From assembly GCA_013396655.1 (NCBI GenBank), contig WBMV01004890.1, positions 1,141,025-1,205,024 on the forward strand: a stretch of DNA of 64,000 nucleotides, given 5' to 3'. The position numbers and the translations under genes are program-made. The DNA comes from Campylorhamphus procurvoides (lineage: Eukaryota; Chordata; Aves; Passeriformes; Dendrocolaptidae). Position 1 is the first letter of the stretch. The number at the start of each line of letters is the position of its first letter. This document shows, piece after piece, positions 37,111 through 50,400 of this stretch. A model generated the notes under the pieces. That model saw only the letters and a list, made by a program, of their open reading frames with translations. It searched no databases and was not told where the DNA came from.

Positions 37111-40100
37111 GGGACACAGAGAGTGTATTTCTGGTGCTGCAATACCTGGGAAGGCACAGTGCTAAAAAAAGCTTTTACTACACTGTGTCTTTTTGCCAGT
37201 GTGTTCCACCTTTATCACATTTTTTCTCCCTGTATTACTATGTGTAAACATGATTGCTGTTGCAAATAAATTAGATTTTTATTAGGAGGGTTTGGGGTTT
37301 TTTCCCCAAATCCTCATTTTGAAGATATTATGGTAAATCTTGAGATTATAATTCTGTGACTGTGTAGAGAATTAGTTCTTAAAAAGACTTGACTTTTTTT
37401 TAAAATTTCCTCTACCTTGAAATAAATTTCATTAGATACATGACACATTCCTGCTAATAACTCCTAAAAAGCTCATTGAATTAGAAATAGCATTCTTTTA
37501 TATACATGAATAAAACCAGTTATTTTCACTTGTATGCACAAGTTAATTTGGCATATATTCATGTACTCTACCTGCATTGCATACAAGTAATTATATTTTA
37601 TCTTGGGACAACGAAGGGGACAGAAGAAAGAAACTTCTGACTTTAATATTCAGCTAAATGTCAAATTAAAATATTCAGATTTGGAGGAGAAATCAAGTGG
37701 AGAGGGAGAACTGAATTCTGATTTGATGCTAATTATCTGTCAAAATTAACTGAAAAATAATTCATGGGAGACTGAAGCCTTGCTGAACTTTTGATTCCAT
37801 CTGGCCATTAAGTTTTCAATGGGTATAAGCACACAGAGAGAAATTGACTTTAGAAGTTGTAAAAAGAAGGGGAAAAGGCACAGATCTTTTAAGTTTAGTA
37901 TGCTGTGAATGGGAACTGTGTCTCAGTGTGTAGTTTGATATCGTATACAAGCACCAAAGTGCTTCATGGGCACTGTGGCTCTAGAGAAATGGAAGTTTCA
38001 AGTAGACAGTTCCTTCCCTGTATTTTTTCTCACTTTTTGTGGTAGAGATGTGTGGCATTTGATAAAGGGATGGAGGTAACATATGTACAGATGAACCACT
38101 TTGTTTACAGAAACTTCTGTAGTCACTGTTATGTTGCTAAACCTCATGGCTGGAGGGGCTGAGAGACAGGGAAAGCACCAGGATCCTGTGAAGTTCCTGG
38201 GTCACTTGGTCTTTCTTGGAGGGCTCCTATCAAAACTACTACCAGGTTTTTGGAGTGTTCTTACCAAAGCCTGCCAGGGCTCTGGCAGCACTTCAGGCTG
38301 ACCCCTTGTTACATTCTCTAAGCCTGGAGAAGCCTCTTTGTTTTCGAGGGGTTTTTGGATGTGGTCTAAAGAGCACTGAAGGGGCAGGGAGGTCTTACAC
38401 TGACAGGAGCAAAATGATCTCTGTGTCCGGCAGAACTGTCTCAAGTTGGGGATTTCTCTTTCCTTTAACTTAGTGACAACCAAAACAAATCCTCAGTCAC
38501 TGAGGGGAAGAAAAATACATGGCCTGGGAATTGGATCCATCCCAGTTCCAGCAAGGTGAGGGGCAGCAGGGGCATTTGGGATGGCCTGGTGGGGATGCCA
38601 GTGCCATGGCATCCTTTTGGCACGGGGGTTTGTGGCTCTGTGTGCAGGGCACAGGGACTGCCAGGACCAATCCTGCCCAGTGCCCCTCTCAGTGGGCTGT
38701 GTCACAGTGCCAGGAAAGCAAAGACAATTGGGTCAAAGGCATCTCAGGTTCCAGAGGGCTGGCACTGAGGTCACAGAGATGGTGGGCACCCGCAGGTTGG
38801 TCGTCAGGGAGCCACTGGAGCACCTGAGCTCCCTGAGGATGAAGGCTTTTAATGGGTTTGCAGCTTCATTAGGGTTTTATGACTTAGTAAGAAATCAAAG
38901 GCACATCGGTCAAAAACGTAGCTGGACATCAGAGACATTTGTTTAAAATAAGAATTGTGAATATTCATAGAAATTAACCAGAAATGGGGTTCTAAGCAGC
39001 GGGTGAAGAGGTCTCTGTGTCAGCAGCAGGTGGCAGAGCCTGGTGGTGGTTTTGGCAGTGCAGTGGGATGCAGTTGCTCATGATTCCATGAGCTCAGATT
39101 CAGCCTCCTGGGAGGAGCTGGGGCTCTTTTTGTAGGCAAATGCTTCCCAGCATTGGGGAGGAGCAGAGCTTTGCCTGCAACCAGTAGCCATTTTGGCTTC
39201 TTCTTAACTCTCATCTTGACTTTTCTGTGTGGAATAAAATTAGGAATTTCAAGATTGGGGAAATTGAAATGTCAGTATGGCCTCAGCAAAGGCAACAATG
39301 CAAACCCAAGGGATTTAATACCTGGTGAGGAATTGGCTGAGGTAACAGCTGAGTTTCCCCCAGCCACTTGCTCTCTCCTACCTGCCCATTGAGATTGGAG
39401 AGAAATAGGAAAGGCAGGTGCAAGAAAATCCATGGATTGAGATAAAGCGAAGAGACCAAAAAACCTAAACAAAACCAAACCCCCAGGACATGCAGTGGGT
39501 GTCTCCACTCCCCATCTCTTACATGCACATGATGTGCAGCAGCCTGAAAAACAGAACCTTGGATGACACAACCCTTGCCATGGACACCACACCCTGCCCT
39601 GTCCCAGCACCCTGGAGTTGTGGCTGAGCATGGTGTTCCATGGCATGGGATATTCCTCTGCCTTCTCCCTGCATCCCCTGCAGTGGAAAGGAGCCCTCTG
39701 AACTGTCTCCCTGCACTGAGCCCTTCTTGAGAAGCAGAGGCCAAGGTTACACGCTGTTAATGAGCAGACAAAGCCTTGTGGCATCTGTGGCTGAGCTTAG
39801 ACTTCTCTCCTCGAGGCCTGACTTGCTCAGATGGCTTTCCAGGGGCGCAGGCATGGCAAGAGTAGCAGGGACAGATTGTTTTCGGTGTGTTTGAAGGGGC
39901 CAGACTGAACCAGACGATTGTTTTCTTTGCCAAATTAATATCTGGGATGTAATCCAACCTGATTAACAGGATGGCTGTGATTGGATCAGGAAAGGGTAAG
40001 CAGATATTTGGAAGGCCTTTTTTATACCTGCTGGCTCTATTACTTCCCCAGTAGCTTGAACACATGCAAGAATATGCTTCTGTCCAGTAATCCAATTCAT

Positions 40101-40469
40101 TTCTCATTGATTCCAGTTTGTCTTTCTAGGTTGTATTGGATCTTTTGCCAGGTAAATCTTTTCTCTGTAGCAATAGATTGCTTTTTACAGCTGCCTGGGT
40201 GTCTGGTGCTTCCTAATGCCAGTATTTCAGAACTGACTTCTTCAACAGTGATGTAGGGAGTCTTTAATGAGCCTGTTATTATAAGAGTACTTATGTTTAA
40301 ATATGTAAATATAATATATATTGATATTTTCTAACTTGAATACCTATGCATGTTTCTACTGTCTTTGAAGCATTGTTGATGAGTAAATGAAGGGTTAATG
40401 GATTTTTCCTGAATTTTTCTTACAGAGTATGTTTTATTGTCTTTCAGTTTGATGGATGAGACAGAGACT
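37111..40469. other. noncoding DNA, GC-richer at 38.1-39.9 kb
   Basis: The GC-richer section produces many overlapping frames on both strands (up to 170 codons, minus strand, 39272-39784). None has a recognisable domain, and their overlap in several frames argues against coding. Confidence 0.6.
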
Positions 40470-40489
40470 ATGGTTTATATATAAACCAT
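40470..40489. repeat. perfect 20-bp palindrome
   Basis: ATGGTTTATATATAAACCAT equals its own reverse complement over 20 bases. Symmetry ends on both sides. It could extrude as a small cruciform or bind a dimeric factor; no function is implied. Confidence 0.9.
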
Positions 40490-43400
40490 GTGCTTTCCAG
40501 ATTAGATTGATGCAATCATAGCAGTTTTGCACAGTTCAGCTAAAAATTTGTTCTTGTTCATCAAGGTCAGGAATATCCAGGAATTCTGCCATTTATTTCA
40601 TCCCTTGACTACTAAAATAGGACAGCCAGGGCAATTTTAAAAAGACTAGTGTACAGCTCTGTCTCACTATTTCATATGTGCTGTTTAATAGCTTTTTTTA
40701 AAAAAATCACTGGTTATTTCTCTAAGAAAATGCAGTGTCAGTATTGAAAGAAGAATGCTAATATTCGAAGTCTAAAAATAAAATTTGCTTTATCCTTTTC
40801 GTCTCCGTGACAGCAGAGTAATCTACAAAAGAATGTTCATTTATCTTTTGCCTATATAATGGTGATACACATACTGTGCCACTGGCAAACATTTTGTTTT
40901 GAATTAAAAACAATTCCATTAAACCCCTCCCCCCCCCCAAATATCATCTGTGTTACTGTTTGAAAGACTTGATATGAAGACCAAGGAACAGAGCAGGTTT
41001 TTCATGTGTGAATTGTCTGAAATTCATTTGGAAATTCTGTTTAGGCAAATTTGCCTCTCTGTTTGTTATATTCTATAAACACTCTAAGGAACTGTGACAC
41101 GCTGTTTATTAAAATGTAAAAAAAAATTCAATCTTGATTACACGAAGTAAAAAAGTACAGAAATGAAGCTTAAAATATTTTGAATCAGTATTGCAGCAAA
41201 TCTATGTGTATATTAAAATTCAAACATGAAAAAAGTAACATTCCCTGTATGCACTGCAGCTTTATTTGTATCAAAGTCTTCTTAAAATGTGTGTCAGATT
41301 AAGGAACAAATTCCAGCTACATAGAGCTGTGTATAGTTGTGGCAGTTCTGTGAAGTAGGAAGTCTTCCCTAATCTAGAGTGACTGAGTTTGGTATTGAAG
41401 AGTGTTAAACCATCTTGTTTTCTGCCACCCATACTGCAGTCTTGGTTTTTAATGTATTCTTGCCTGATGTTTTAGTCTACAACGCTGACATGTTAATTTC
41501 CTGATGTGTTTTATTGTAAAGGATTAAGGCATTTCATATAAGCCCAGATAATGTGTTGTATAAATGAAATTTTCCTGCAACTGGTTTTAGGGAGGCATTT
41601 AAATGTGCCACCTTGCTTTTCTGCTTTTCTCTTGCCATGTAGTTACAGAGCTCTCATTGATTTAATACTTTAAATATGTAACCTGGTACCTCTATAATTT
41701 TTACTTTTGGTCCAGCTTTACACTTTACACTGTGTCTTCCGAAAAGATGCTTGAACTGCAGATTGTTTTCTCACCTCATCAAGTGTATAAGGTGCCACTG
41801 TCCACCACATTCAGTTTTGATCTGAGCACAAATTAGCACAGGGTTATGTTTTCCAGCTGCCTTTATTGCCTAAACTCTGCTTGATTCGACCTTAATTGGA
41901 GGCTGCAGTCTTTGCAACATCTGCATTCCATCACAGGTTGCCTACATCAACCCCACACAGCCCAGGTGCTGCAGGGCTGGCCATTTTTGCTTTGCACTGA
42001 GAAGCAAATGCTTTCCAGGGACATTGAAATTCATTCTTCAAATCAGCCCTGGTAACCTTATTTCCAAATGAATGTCAATGAAATACAGCTGTATGATTGA
42101 AATTCCCCTGAAGAGCCTCTGCAGTGCTGGGCATTCCCTTGGCACTTGCCATGGCCATTCAGGTAATGAAGACCAACTTTGCAGCCTTGGCAAGAGTTGT
42201 GATGGTGGTGAGATTGAATGTTGGTGCTCATGGTAAAAACCATCCACTTCCCCCCGGGCTAAGGCACAGCCAGAGGCCTGTGGGCTCACTTGCAATGCTC
42301 GGAGCCTCAGCTGAAGCAGATGAAAATATTGGTTGTTGCTACAAGGTCTGGAGATTATTTGGGTCCAAAACCCCTAAAGTCAAGTCCTCCAAGAAAAGTG
42401 TCATAGTTTTTAGAAGTCCTGCACCCCTTTTAGGAATGTTAACTAGTACAAATTCTGTCCAAGAGTGTCCATCCTGACTTTGGTGGCCTCATAAGCTGAA
42501 CTCCAATTTCAACTTGGCGTGTTATTAACTTTGTGCATTGAAACCAAACAGTACTGTACTGAGATCTGATCAGCTGTGATCTAGCAACAATTGAGTCCCA
42601 CTGGAAGCCAGGCCAAGTTACTCTGCATGCCAGAGAACTTGTATTTCCTTGTAGTTGCTCTTTTGCATCAAACACTGTTTAGGAATTCATTAAAAAAGCT
42701 CTGAAAATTCATACTCCCTTTAAAGAAGTCCATGTAAATGTCACAAAGTGCTCTCACCTTGCCTTTTATTTTCCTGTGTATTTGACACCCACCCAAGTTT
42801 CTTGTGAGTTTTCTGAGGGCCACATGTATCATACATTGGGGTATTTTATCCTGTAAATCTGAATTATAGGGCCACACTGACGAGCCAAACAGTGGCTAGT
42901 CCCTAGTTGGCAAAAATATCTTGTTACTTTTATTTGAGCTTGGTCTGAAACATCACTCAAGTTGGTTTTGGTAACCCTAAAAGTTGGTAAGTTGTGGTTC
43001 CAGGAACAAGAAGGTGCTGTAATAATCATTATGAGTAACAAAACGCTATTTTTTTTTCCTCCCCTCGCCCCCATGTAGTGAAGCTCAGAGTTCCTTATAT
43101 GTATGTAGCTTAAGTGTTACAAGGTAGCTGCTTTAAAATACATTGTTCATTTTAATTAATTAATGGAACATGACTGTGCATTTTCCTCCCCTAATTGGAA
43201 GCTAGTTGGCAATGTTTTTAAAATTGCAGAGTTTAACTATTTAAACTATTAACTCAATTAAAAAAAAAAAAGAAAAAAAGGAAACCACCAAAACAACAAT
43301 ACAAGGAAGCATGATTATATTACATGGCATTTTTAGCTATGGTTTTAGGCAGTTGATACAACTGTTCTGTTTTCACTTGAGCATCGTTTTTCTCTTTATG

Positions 43401-46400
43401 TATTCTCTGCTTTCCCATTTCAGTGCTACAAATTCCCTCCGTGTCTTCTGTTAACACACTGTGGGCAATGTTGGAGCTTGTTTCTCAGAGGGCAGTGTGT
43501 CACCTGCCTGGTGCTGGGCACAGCTCGCTGGTATCGCTTCCATCGCCAGACGATGGCAGTGTAGGCTCAGAAACACACCTGGCCCTTGGCAACCCCTGCT
43601 CTCTAGCAATGGAATAGGGCTTGGTTTCATTCCTCACCCCCAACCACTTCATTCCAGGTTATTTTAAGTCTTGCTAATCCAGCGCTGAGGGCTCTCCATT
43701 ATTGGACTTTGGTTAGATCTGTTAAAAACCAAAAGAATTTTTTTCTACTGAAAACCGGGTATTATTTTTTAATTTGGTGGATTCTCACGCCACTAAAACT
43801 GTTTTTGCAAGTATTTTGCACAGCGAAATTCTGAGCTTCATATAAAAATGGCCTTTCTTGAGCTACTTTTCCTCTTTCTGCTGCTTGTCTTTGCTCCTGT
43901 TTGTTAAATGCAGTAAAAACTTAAACGTTCAGGGGTCCCATCCCTGTAATACATGAAAATAGAGCTGCAGTTCCATGTGTCAAGGTTGCATCAAATCCAG
44001 GGGTGTGAGAGCAGCTACTCTTTCTCTCTGCATCACACAAGAACCAGGCAATGAAGAGATGAAATTAATTTAAGGCATTACAAAATGCAGTTTGCTTTTT
44101 AGACTGGCACCTGGAAACTAGTCCTAAGGAGTACTTTTCTGTGCTCCAGCCTAAAATGAGAGCACTTTGTGTCCAAGTGGCCTGAATGTGATGGGAGCCT
44201 CAGTGCTTTCCTTTCACTCTTTTACCTCCCTCCTCCTTTTCTCCCCAAACTCTCAAAGCAATTTAGGCATTATTTGTATTAGATTATTTGATTAGAGTGA
44301 GAGGATTAGGGCTGGATTTCTGTATCTTGATAAGGATTTCCTTTTTATTTATTTCTTTCTGTTCATAATGAGCAAAGAGAAGCTTTGGTAGCCAATGCAT
44401 GAAGTGGGAATAGGAATGATAGAATAAAAAACCAGCACGAAGGATTTGGTGATAAGTAGGTGAATTGTTCTGGGATGATGCTTTAGAAAAAGGAGTTTGT
44501 CTGTAATAGTCATGATGAAACTCTTCATAAAAGCATTCTATTAATTTGTTCAAAACTCAGGTGAATACATTACTAAGCTAAAAAGGACCCAACAAACCCC
44601 ACCATTCCTAAAGCAGCTGATTTTGCTGAGATTTGCTTTCCTCTGCAATAGGATTGTTATGCTTAAGCATATTTATCTGAGGGGTTTTATTACCTGTAAT
44701 AGTGGGGCTTATTTATTTATTTTTACTTATTGCTGCCTGTGTGATTGCCCAATAACTTGGGCTTTCATAACAAGGTTGCTGTTACAATAGTGTTCACAAA
44801 AAGCATTTGCACATGAGTCCCTAAGGGATAGGCAATACACGATGGTTGACATTTATATGAGAGGCTGGAATTAGGAGTGGATTCTTTTCTATAAAACTCC
44901 TGGGGATAAACCAGAGAACCACAACTATTAGCTTGCCTTTTCTAGGCAGTCGATTAAAGGCTGACTTTTGTGGCCTGCAGGGCACATTGCAGGACCTGCC
45001 TGCTTAGCCAGCCATTTATTTACAGGCAGATTGTGTGCCTGAATGGGATTTTTTCACTGGCAAGCTTAATAATGGGTGGGGGGCATAAGTGCCACTGCTG
45101 TGTGTTGGAAAGCTGCTTTTTTGTAGGTGTTACAGTAAAGCAGTTGTGTGAGCAATAAATCAGGGCTTGCATGACCTGTATTATTCTTTATCTTCTTTCC
45201 GCCATCGCTGATGAAGTGCTGATGTGATCATGTGTGTTGTCTCATGGTGTATTTGATCTCTTACATGAAATACTATTAGTTTAATGTGGAGCACAAGAAA
45301 TAGTTATTCCAAGTCCAGCTCCCATCCCTTACATCAAACTTTATATCAGAATTTTCAAGTCTGATGTTAAATTATATAGATACAGCTATTTATGTGTACG
45401 GAAAGGGAAATTCTGGTTGATAGACCCATGAATGACATCCGATTGCATTCTGTACATAAGTGAAGAATAAGTTCTTACAGAAACTGAAGGTTGTGAAGGT
45501 ATTTGGTTTGGCTAATTGTCTGTTAATAGTAGTCTGGGGTAACTGTTTCAAGCTGCCTAGAGTAGCGACAGTGTTTGCCCGCGTAGAAATCTGATAACCC
45601 AAATAGTCAGGGGCTCTGTCCTTTGAACTGTATCGACTTGTGCAGCAAAGCACGGAATTGGCAACTCCCATAATTGTTTACCTTGCTTGTTGGGTGGTTT
45701 GTTTTGTTTCCCTAATACTGGGGCTTCTAATCTTTATTTTCTCAGTAGCTAATGTAACAACTTTGGTAACAGTCTTACTTAGTCCCAGTTTCTACCTGTT
45801 GCATTGGCTCATCAGGTCGGCTTTCTTATTTGTACTTAAGCGTCTGTTAAAAAGTTAGGCTAAATTTGGTATGTGTCACCCCCTTTGTAACAGTGTTTGA
45901 AGGAATAAAGTACATGTTTATGGTATTTTCTAATTGTTCAATAAACTGTTTAAGGTTTAATGAACTTGCAATCAACTGCCGATGAACTTTTAATATGGAT
46001 TTAGTGCATAAGAAATTTTGCTGCCTGGCTGTTGTATTTTTGTCTCTGAACTGAGCCTGTACAGCTGGCAGTGGAGGTGTGCACTGTGGAGTTATCATTT
46101 ATAGGTTTTAACTCTATTATTCTTAATTGCATTTCTATTAGCGTGGAAAGTATTTGAGAATCCTGAAAGATCTTTCACCATGAATAGTGGTACTATTTAG
46201 TATCCAGTGGTACTAAATATCTACCTGTCATAAAGTGTGAAATGAAAAAAACAAACAAGCTGACAGAGAGTCAGTGTCACATCAGGGACTTTATCCTGTA
46301 GAAGAAAAAGAACAAGAAGCTGTATGTTAAGCTGTGGCTTATCTTCTAATTTAATATTTTGTCCCAAGTACTAGACGGTGAAAAGACGTTCCTAAAATGC

Positions 46401-47007
46401 CTCACCACTTTTTAAAATTTTTTTTTAAGTCAGTTTAATTCCTTTTGAAAATGCTGAATTGACTGTTTATTGGCTGAAGGGAACAAATTACCTGGTTAGT
46501 GGATTGGTTGGAGAACTTGGCTGTTTGAGGACGAATTCCTGTTTTATTCTACTTAGAAAAAGTTGCTGGAGTCTCCTCCTGCTTTCCAAAGCTTGGTTCC
46601 CTAGAGAAGTCTGTCTTTTATTCATTGTCTCCTTGTTGCCTGGACAGAGGCCACAGTGAAGTGACCAATTTCAGATATTACAATCCTTCCACAATATTAC
46701 TTGAGATTCTGCTTTCTTTGGAAAGGTCATTCAGCTGATCATGTCCCATCTTGTGACTGGGTGGTTGTTCTTGCCTTTAGGAGTGACAGCAACAGCCCAT
46801 GCACAGCAACCTAAATGTTTGTCTGATTTTCCCAAAGCTGTGTGGCCACACAACATACATTCTTTTATTGTATTAAATGGGAGGGTAATTGTAACCACCA
46901 GCTTCTCTGGGTAATTCATGAGCTTGGGTGGCTCTTTGGCTGGCAGAACATAAAGATTCTTGAGGTCTCTTCAAGAGGTTTGGTTTCTGCTGACAGCTGA
47001 CAGTGTC
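40490..47007. other. noncoding DNA with simple-sequence runs
   Basis: Contains a C10 run at 40929-40938 and an A-rich tract at 43261-43280 (A11, G, A7, G). Frames up to 117 codons (42124-42477) carry no domain. The part at 45.6-46.1 kb resembles conserved noncoding sequence but less clearly than the stretches called separately. No gene is recognised. Confidence 0.6.
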
Positions 47008-47116
47008 AGAGAATCACAGAATTGTATGAATAGGAAGGGACCTTAAAGATGATGTAGCTCCAACCCCCTGCCATGGGAAGTGACACCTCCCAGTAGACCA
47101 GGTTGCTCAGAGGCCC
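47008..47116 (-). mobile_element. CR1 LINE 3'-terminal fragment, minus strand
   Basis: The + strand shows the reverse complement of a CR1 3' end: GAATCACAGAATTGTATGAA, then GGAAGGGACCTTAAAGATGA, then CTCCAACCCCCTGCCATGGG, then CAGTAGACCAGGTTGCTCAG. The left edge carries the degraded terminal octamer-type repeat. Only about 110 bp survive, so the element is strongly 5'-truncated. It is noncoding and one of the clearest signs that this is avian DNA. Confidence 0.93.
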
Positions 47117-47401
47117 ATTTAGACATCAAAGAACAGTATATGTGGCACAAGTTGTCATTGGAGCAAGTGGTTCTGAGTACTCAGCCCTATAGGGATATTC
47201 CCTTTTAATACCAAATGAAGGCTGTTGCCTAAAGATACAAAGATTATGGTCACCACAGATAGTTTAATCCCCAATTTCCATCATGGGAATCTTCATGTAG
47301 TAAACTGCAAAAGGACTTGCTTATTTAGTAATGACCAATAACTTCCTTGGGAAGGAGTTCTGTCAGTAATACTGTCTTTGATGTGATTTTTGTCTTTTCA
47401 G
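47117..47401. other. noncoding spacer
   Basis: Unique sequence between the CR1 fragment and the next exon-like signal. Nothing specific was seen beyond the pyrimidine tract at its right end. Confidence 0.6.
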
Positions 47402-47437
47402 AGATAGGATTGGGGGAAAAATGGTATGAGAAAAAAG
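47402..47437 (+). CDS. weak candidate microexon (36 nt)
   Basis: A strong acceptor (GTGATTTTTGTCTTTTCAG) and an AAG|GTGAGC donor enclose 36 nt, a multiple of three. Only the third frame is open: two leading bases, then IGLGEKWYEKK, then one base. Entry and exit would both be phase 1. That phase does not follow directly from the 48-nt candidate at 32022, so at least one further exon would be needed for both to lie in one transcript. The product is not recognised. Confidence 0.25.
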
Positions 47438-50400
47438 GTGAGCAGAAAATGATGTTGACACTGCCTGGTTAAGACACTTCTCCGTGCTCAAACCAAGCTT
47501 TTGTCTGTGTGTGATGATGATGTGAGGCTGAGTGCTCATTCCTGCACATTTGTTAAATATATCGGTGAGGTGGGTTTTATTTCAGCAAATAACAAACCAG
47601 TAAAGCTGTTCTTCAGACATGGGTTCACCCGAGAGGTGGGAGGGGCAGGAAATCAATTCTTCTTATCTTGACCAATTTCTTACAGGAGAGAAGAATCTCT
47701 TGGAGTTGACACAGCTTAATTATACAGATTGTAAGTGTTGGCTTCATCAAAACCCATAACAGTACAGCGGTCTTACTACAATGGTTGATATGCATGGCTT
47801 TTGAGTAATTCATAACCTTTGACAAAACAGTAATTCTTTTTCTCTTTTTTCCTCTTTAATTATTGTTTTGGTATTGGAAAGTTTTGAAAAGCAGATCCAT
47901 AAAATTCAAACTTAAAAATGTGAAATCAATCCTGACATTTATTTAGATCTTCCAGATTCTCTTTGTTATGAACATGAAAAACCAACCTGTTTTTTGAGGT
48001 CATGTAATTTCAAAACTCTTGACAGCTGTTCTTAAAAGAGTTTGTTTTATTTAGATACATGTGTGCATTTATGGAAATGTGCAGCTGCTTTAAAAATTCT
48101 CCCTAAATCTTAAATATGCAGGGTTTTTTAGATTATTTCTTTAACAATCTGCTTCATGGAAGTTTCTCTCTCTCTTAATTCTTTCCTACTGAGTAGAAGG
48201 CAAATGGTAACAAAACAATTTCTATTTCCATGTGGTGATGGTGAAAATCTTAAAAACAATGCCAAAAAAAAGTCCCCTAATTTTTGTTTTGATTTGGAGA
48301 GTTACTGACTTAGTGTTACATTTTCTTGTTAAGGTGTTGTAAAGTGAATCTCATTTTTGGTATAAATGGTGTTTTTATAAGGGAAAAGTCAAATACCATC
48401 AGGGTTGTACAGAGCATGGTGGATTTTTATATTTAGAGCACAGTTTTTGTTGTTTTCCCAAGCACATTTTCCAGAAATAAAATGACTTAATGCCAAGTGG
48501 AAGCATGAAAGAAAGAACTCCTGGTGAGCCTCTACCATGAGTTCTATTCAAAGCATCCAATGACTCCCCTAGTGTTCTGATCTTAGAATTCCCACCAACA
48601 GTCTATAAAGTCCCTCTGAAACCCCTCTTTTCTACTTAATGCTTTTTCATTATACTTTTAATCCCAAATAAGCCACACCTGTGGCAATTTAGTGTTATAG
48701 GGGAGTTGTTGATAAACCAAGGCAGTTCAAGCTTCATACAGATACCAGAATCTTTGGGAAAGAGCAGGAAAAGCCCTTCCTTTCAATTTGCCTTCAGGTA
48801 GCAAAGGCAGCTGAGAAATTATTTACAGTGTTGGGCACAATTTTTACAGAATCTTGATTTGGTTTCAATCATAGTTGCACAAACCCAAGCGTGATATGAT
48901 AAAGGGTATTTTTTTGGCATTGGCACAGAGAAAGAAATGTGAATTCATATACAAATTTTTTTATGGTAGCTTTGATTTCTCTGCATTGAAGCAAAAACTG
49001 AATGATAATTATATTTTAAAAAGTAACAGTTATCTTTTGCTCCAAAGTTTTCCCATGTGTTTTCACTCTCTGTATTAGCTGAATGGGTGAGATATGCATA
49101 GTTCCAGATAAAACATGCAAAAATACTCTACTGCATGAAAGAAAAAAACCCAGTATTTTCACAATCAGTGTTCTCCTTATAAAGCACCAAGTTGATATGG
49201 TATAACTGTAATTTTACCAGCTAATTTGATATAGAAACCATAGATTTTTATTAAAAAAAAGGGTAGGGAGAAAAGCTTCTTAAGTTTTTAAATATTTTTA
49301 CTTAATAGGGAAAGCTGATTGATTTTTGTGAACAAATGAAAAAATATCTGTACAATCTTATTTTGATGCTTATTGTATACAATTATCTTAATACACTGTG
49401 AACTGAGGTTAATGGACATGTGCAGGGATACAAATATTTACATTGATGGAAATGTTACCCCTCTGGATGCTGGAAATAAACACCGAGACTGAGGTGAGTG
49501 GGGATAAGAGTGTTCTCGTATTTTGTTGTTGTCTGTTAACAAAAAATAAAATATGAGAAATGATTTTTCCTGTGCAAATTGTTGATCCCCTCTATAAACT
49601 ACAAAATCTAAAAATGCATTTAGTCCTTTGCTGATTACAATTATAATTCTGTCACAGTGACAGTGATGCACAGCTTGTGTTAATGGAATAGCAGGGAACT
49701 GAACTGAAAAATGTGCAAGATGCCAAAATAGGAGAGCTGAGAGTTCCTGGAGCTCCCTCTTTTCTCTTGTCCAACTGGAAGTCCTTAGATTGGGAAATGT
49801 GTCCCTAATGATGAAATGGCAATTTCTCCTGAACATCTTGGGCAGGCAGAGCCAGGAGGGTGCAAGGCAGGCAGGTGGATGTGGGTGCTGACCCTTGGGT
49901 GGCTGCTGGCCAGCACTGCGGTGTTACATGGGGTCCTGGTCTTCTTCAGTTCTGTATCCAAAGCATCCTCTGGGAAATTCTCTGCCTCTTGCCAGTCTGG
50001 GCTTTTCTGAAAAGGACCTGGATGTGTGCCCCAAGCTGTTTGTAGCTTTAGAACATCTTGCTCTGAGAAAGGGACCCTCAGTGATGAAAATGTGTCTCAA
50101 TAATCTTGTTGTTAAGTGGCTCACTGGCATTTGTTCTCAATGGGCAGGAGTTGGTGAGAGAAATGTCATCACCCCTCGCTGAGTACACGTACATAGAGGG
50201 GTGTGTTTATGTATTTAGCAATTGGAGTGACATGATCTATTTGGGAAGGGGAAAGGATGTTTGGAGACTCTCCATTATTGGTTAAACTGTGCTCAGTAAG
50301 TGAAGAGAGAAGTGGAAATAGGTAGCAACAACTGTGTCTACAAGCAGCTGTTCAAATATGTGTCATTATCCAGATAGAAGTGCAATTATTCATGTTTATA

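Noticed and set aside
38493..38870. GC-rich block suspected to be a CR1 or LTR fragment
   Set aside because: None of the diagnostic CR1 blocks or a terminal repeat could be recognised, so no element is called.
39272..39784. 170-codon minus-strand frame
   Set aside because: A second minus-strand frame of 153 codons covers almost the same interval and plus-strand frames overlap too, as expected of GC-rich noncoding DNA. No recognisable protein features.
49426..49493. Exon-like segment before a GTGAGT donor
   Set aside because: The acceptor has a poor pyrimidine tract, and one of the two long frames stops in the last codon.
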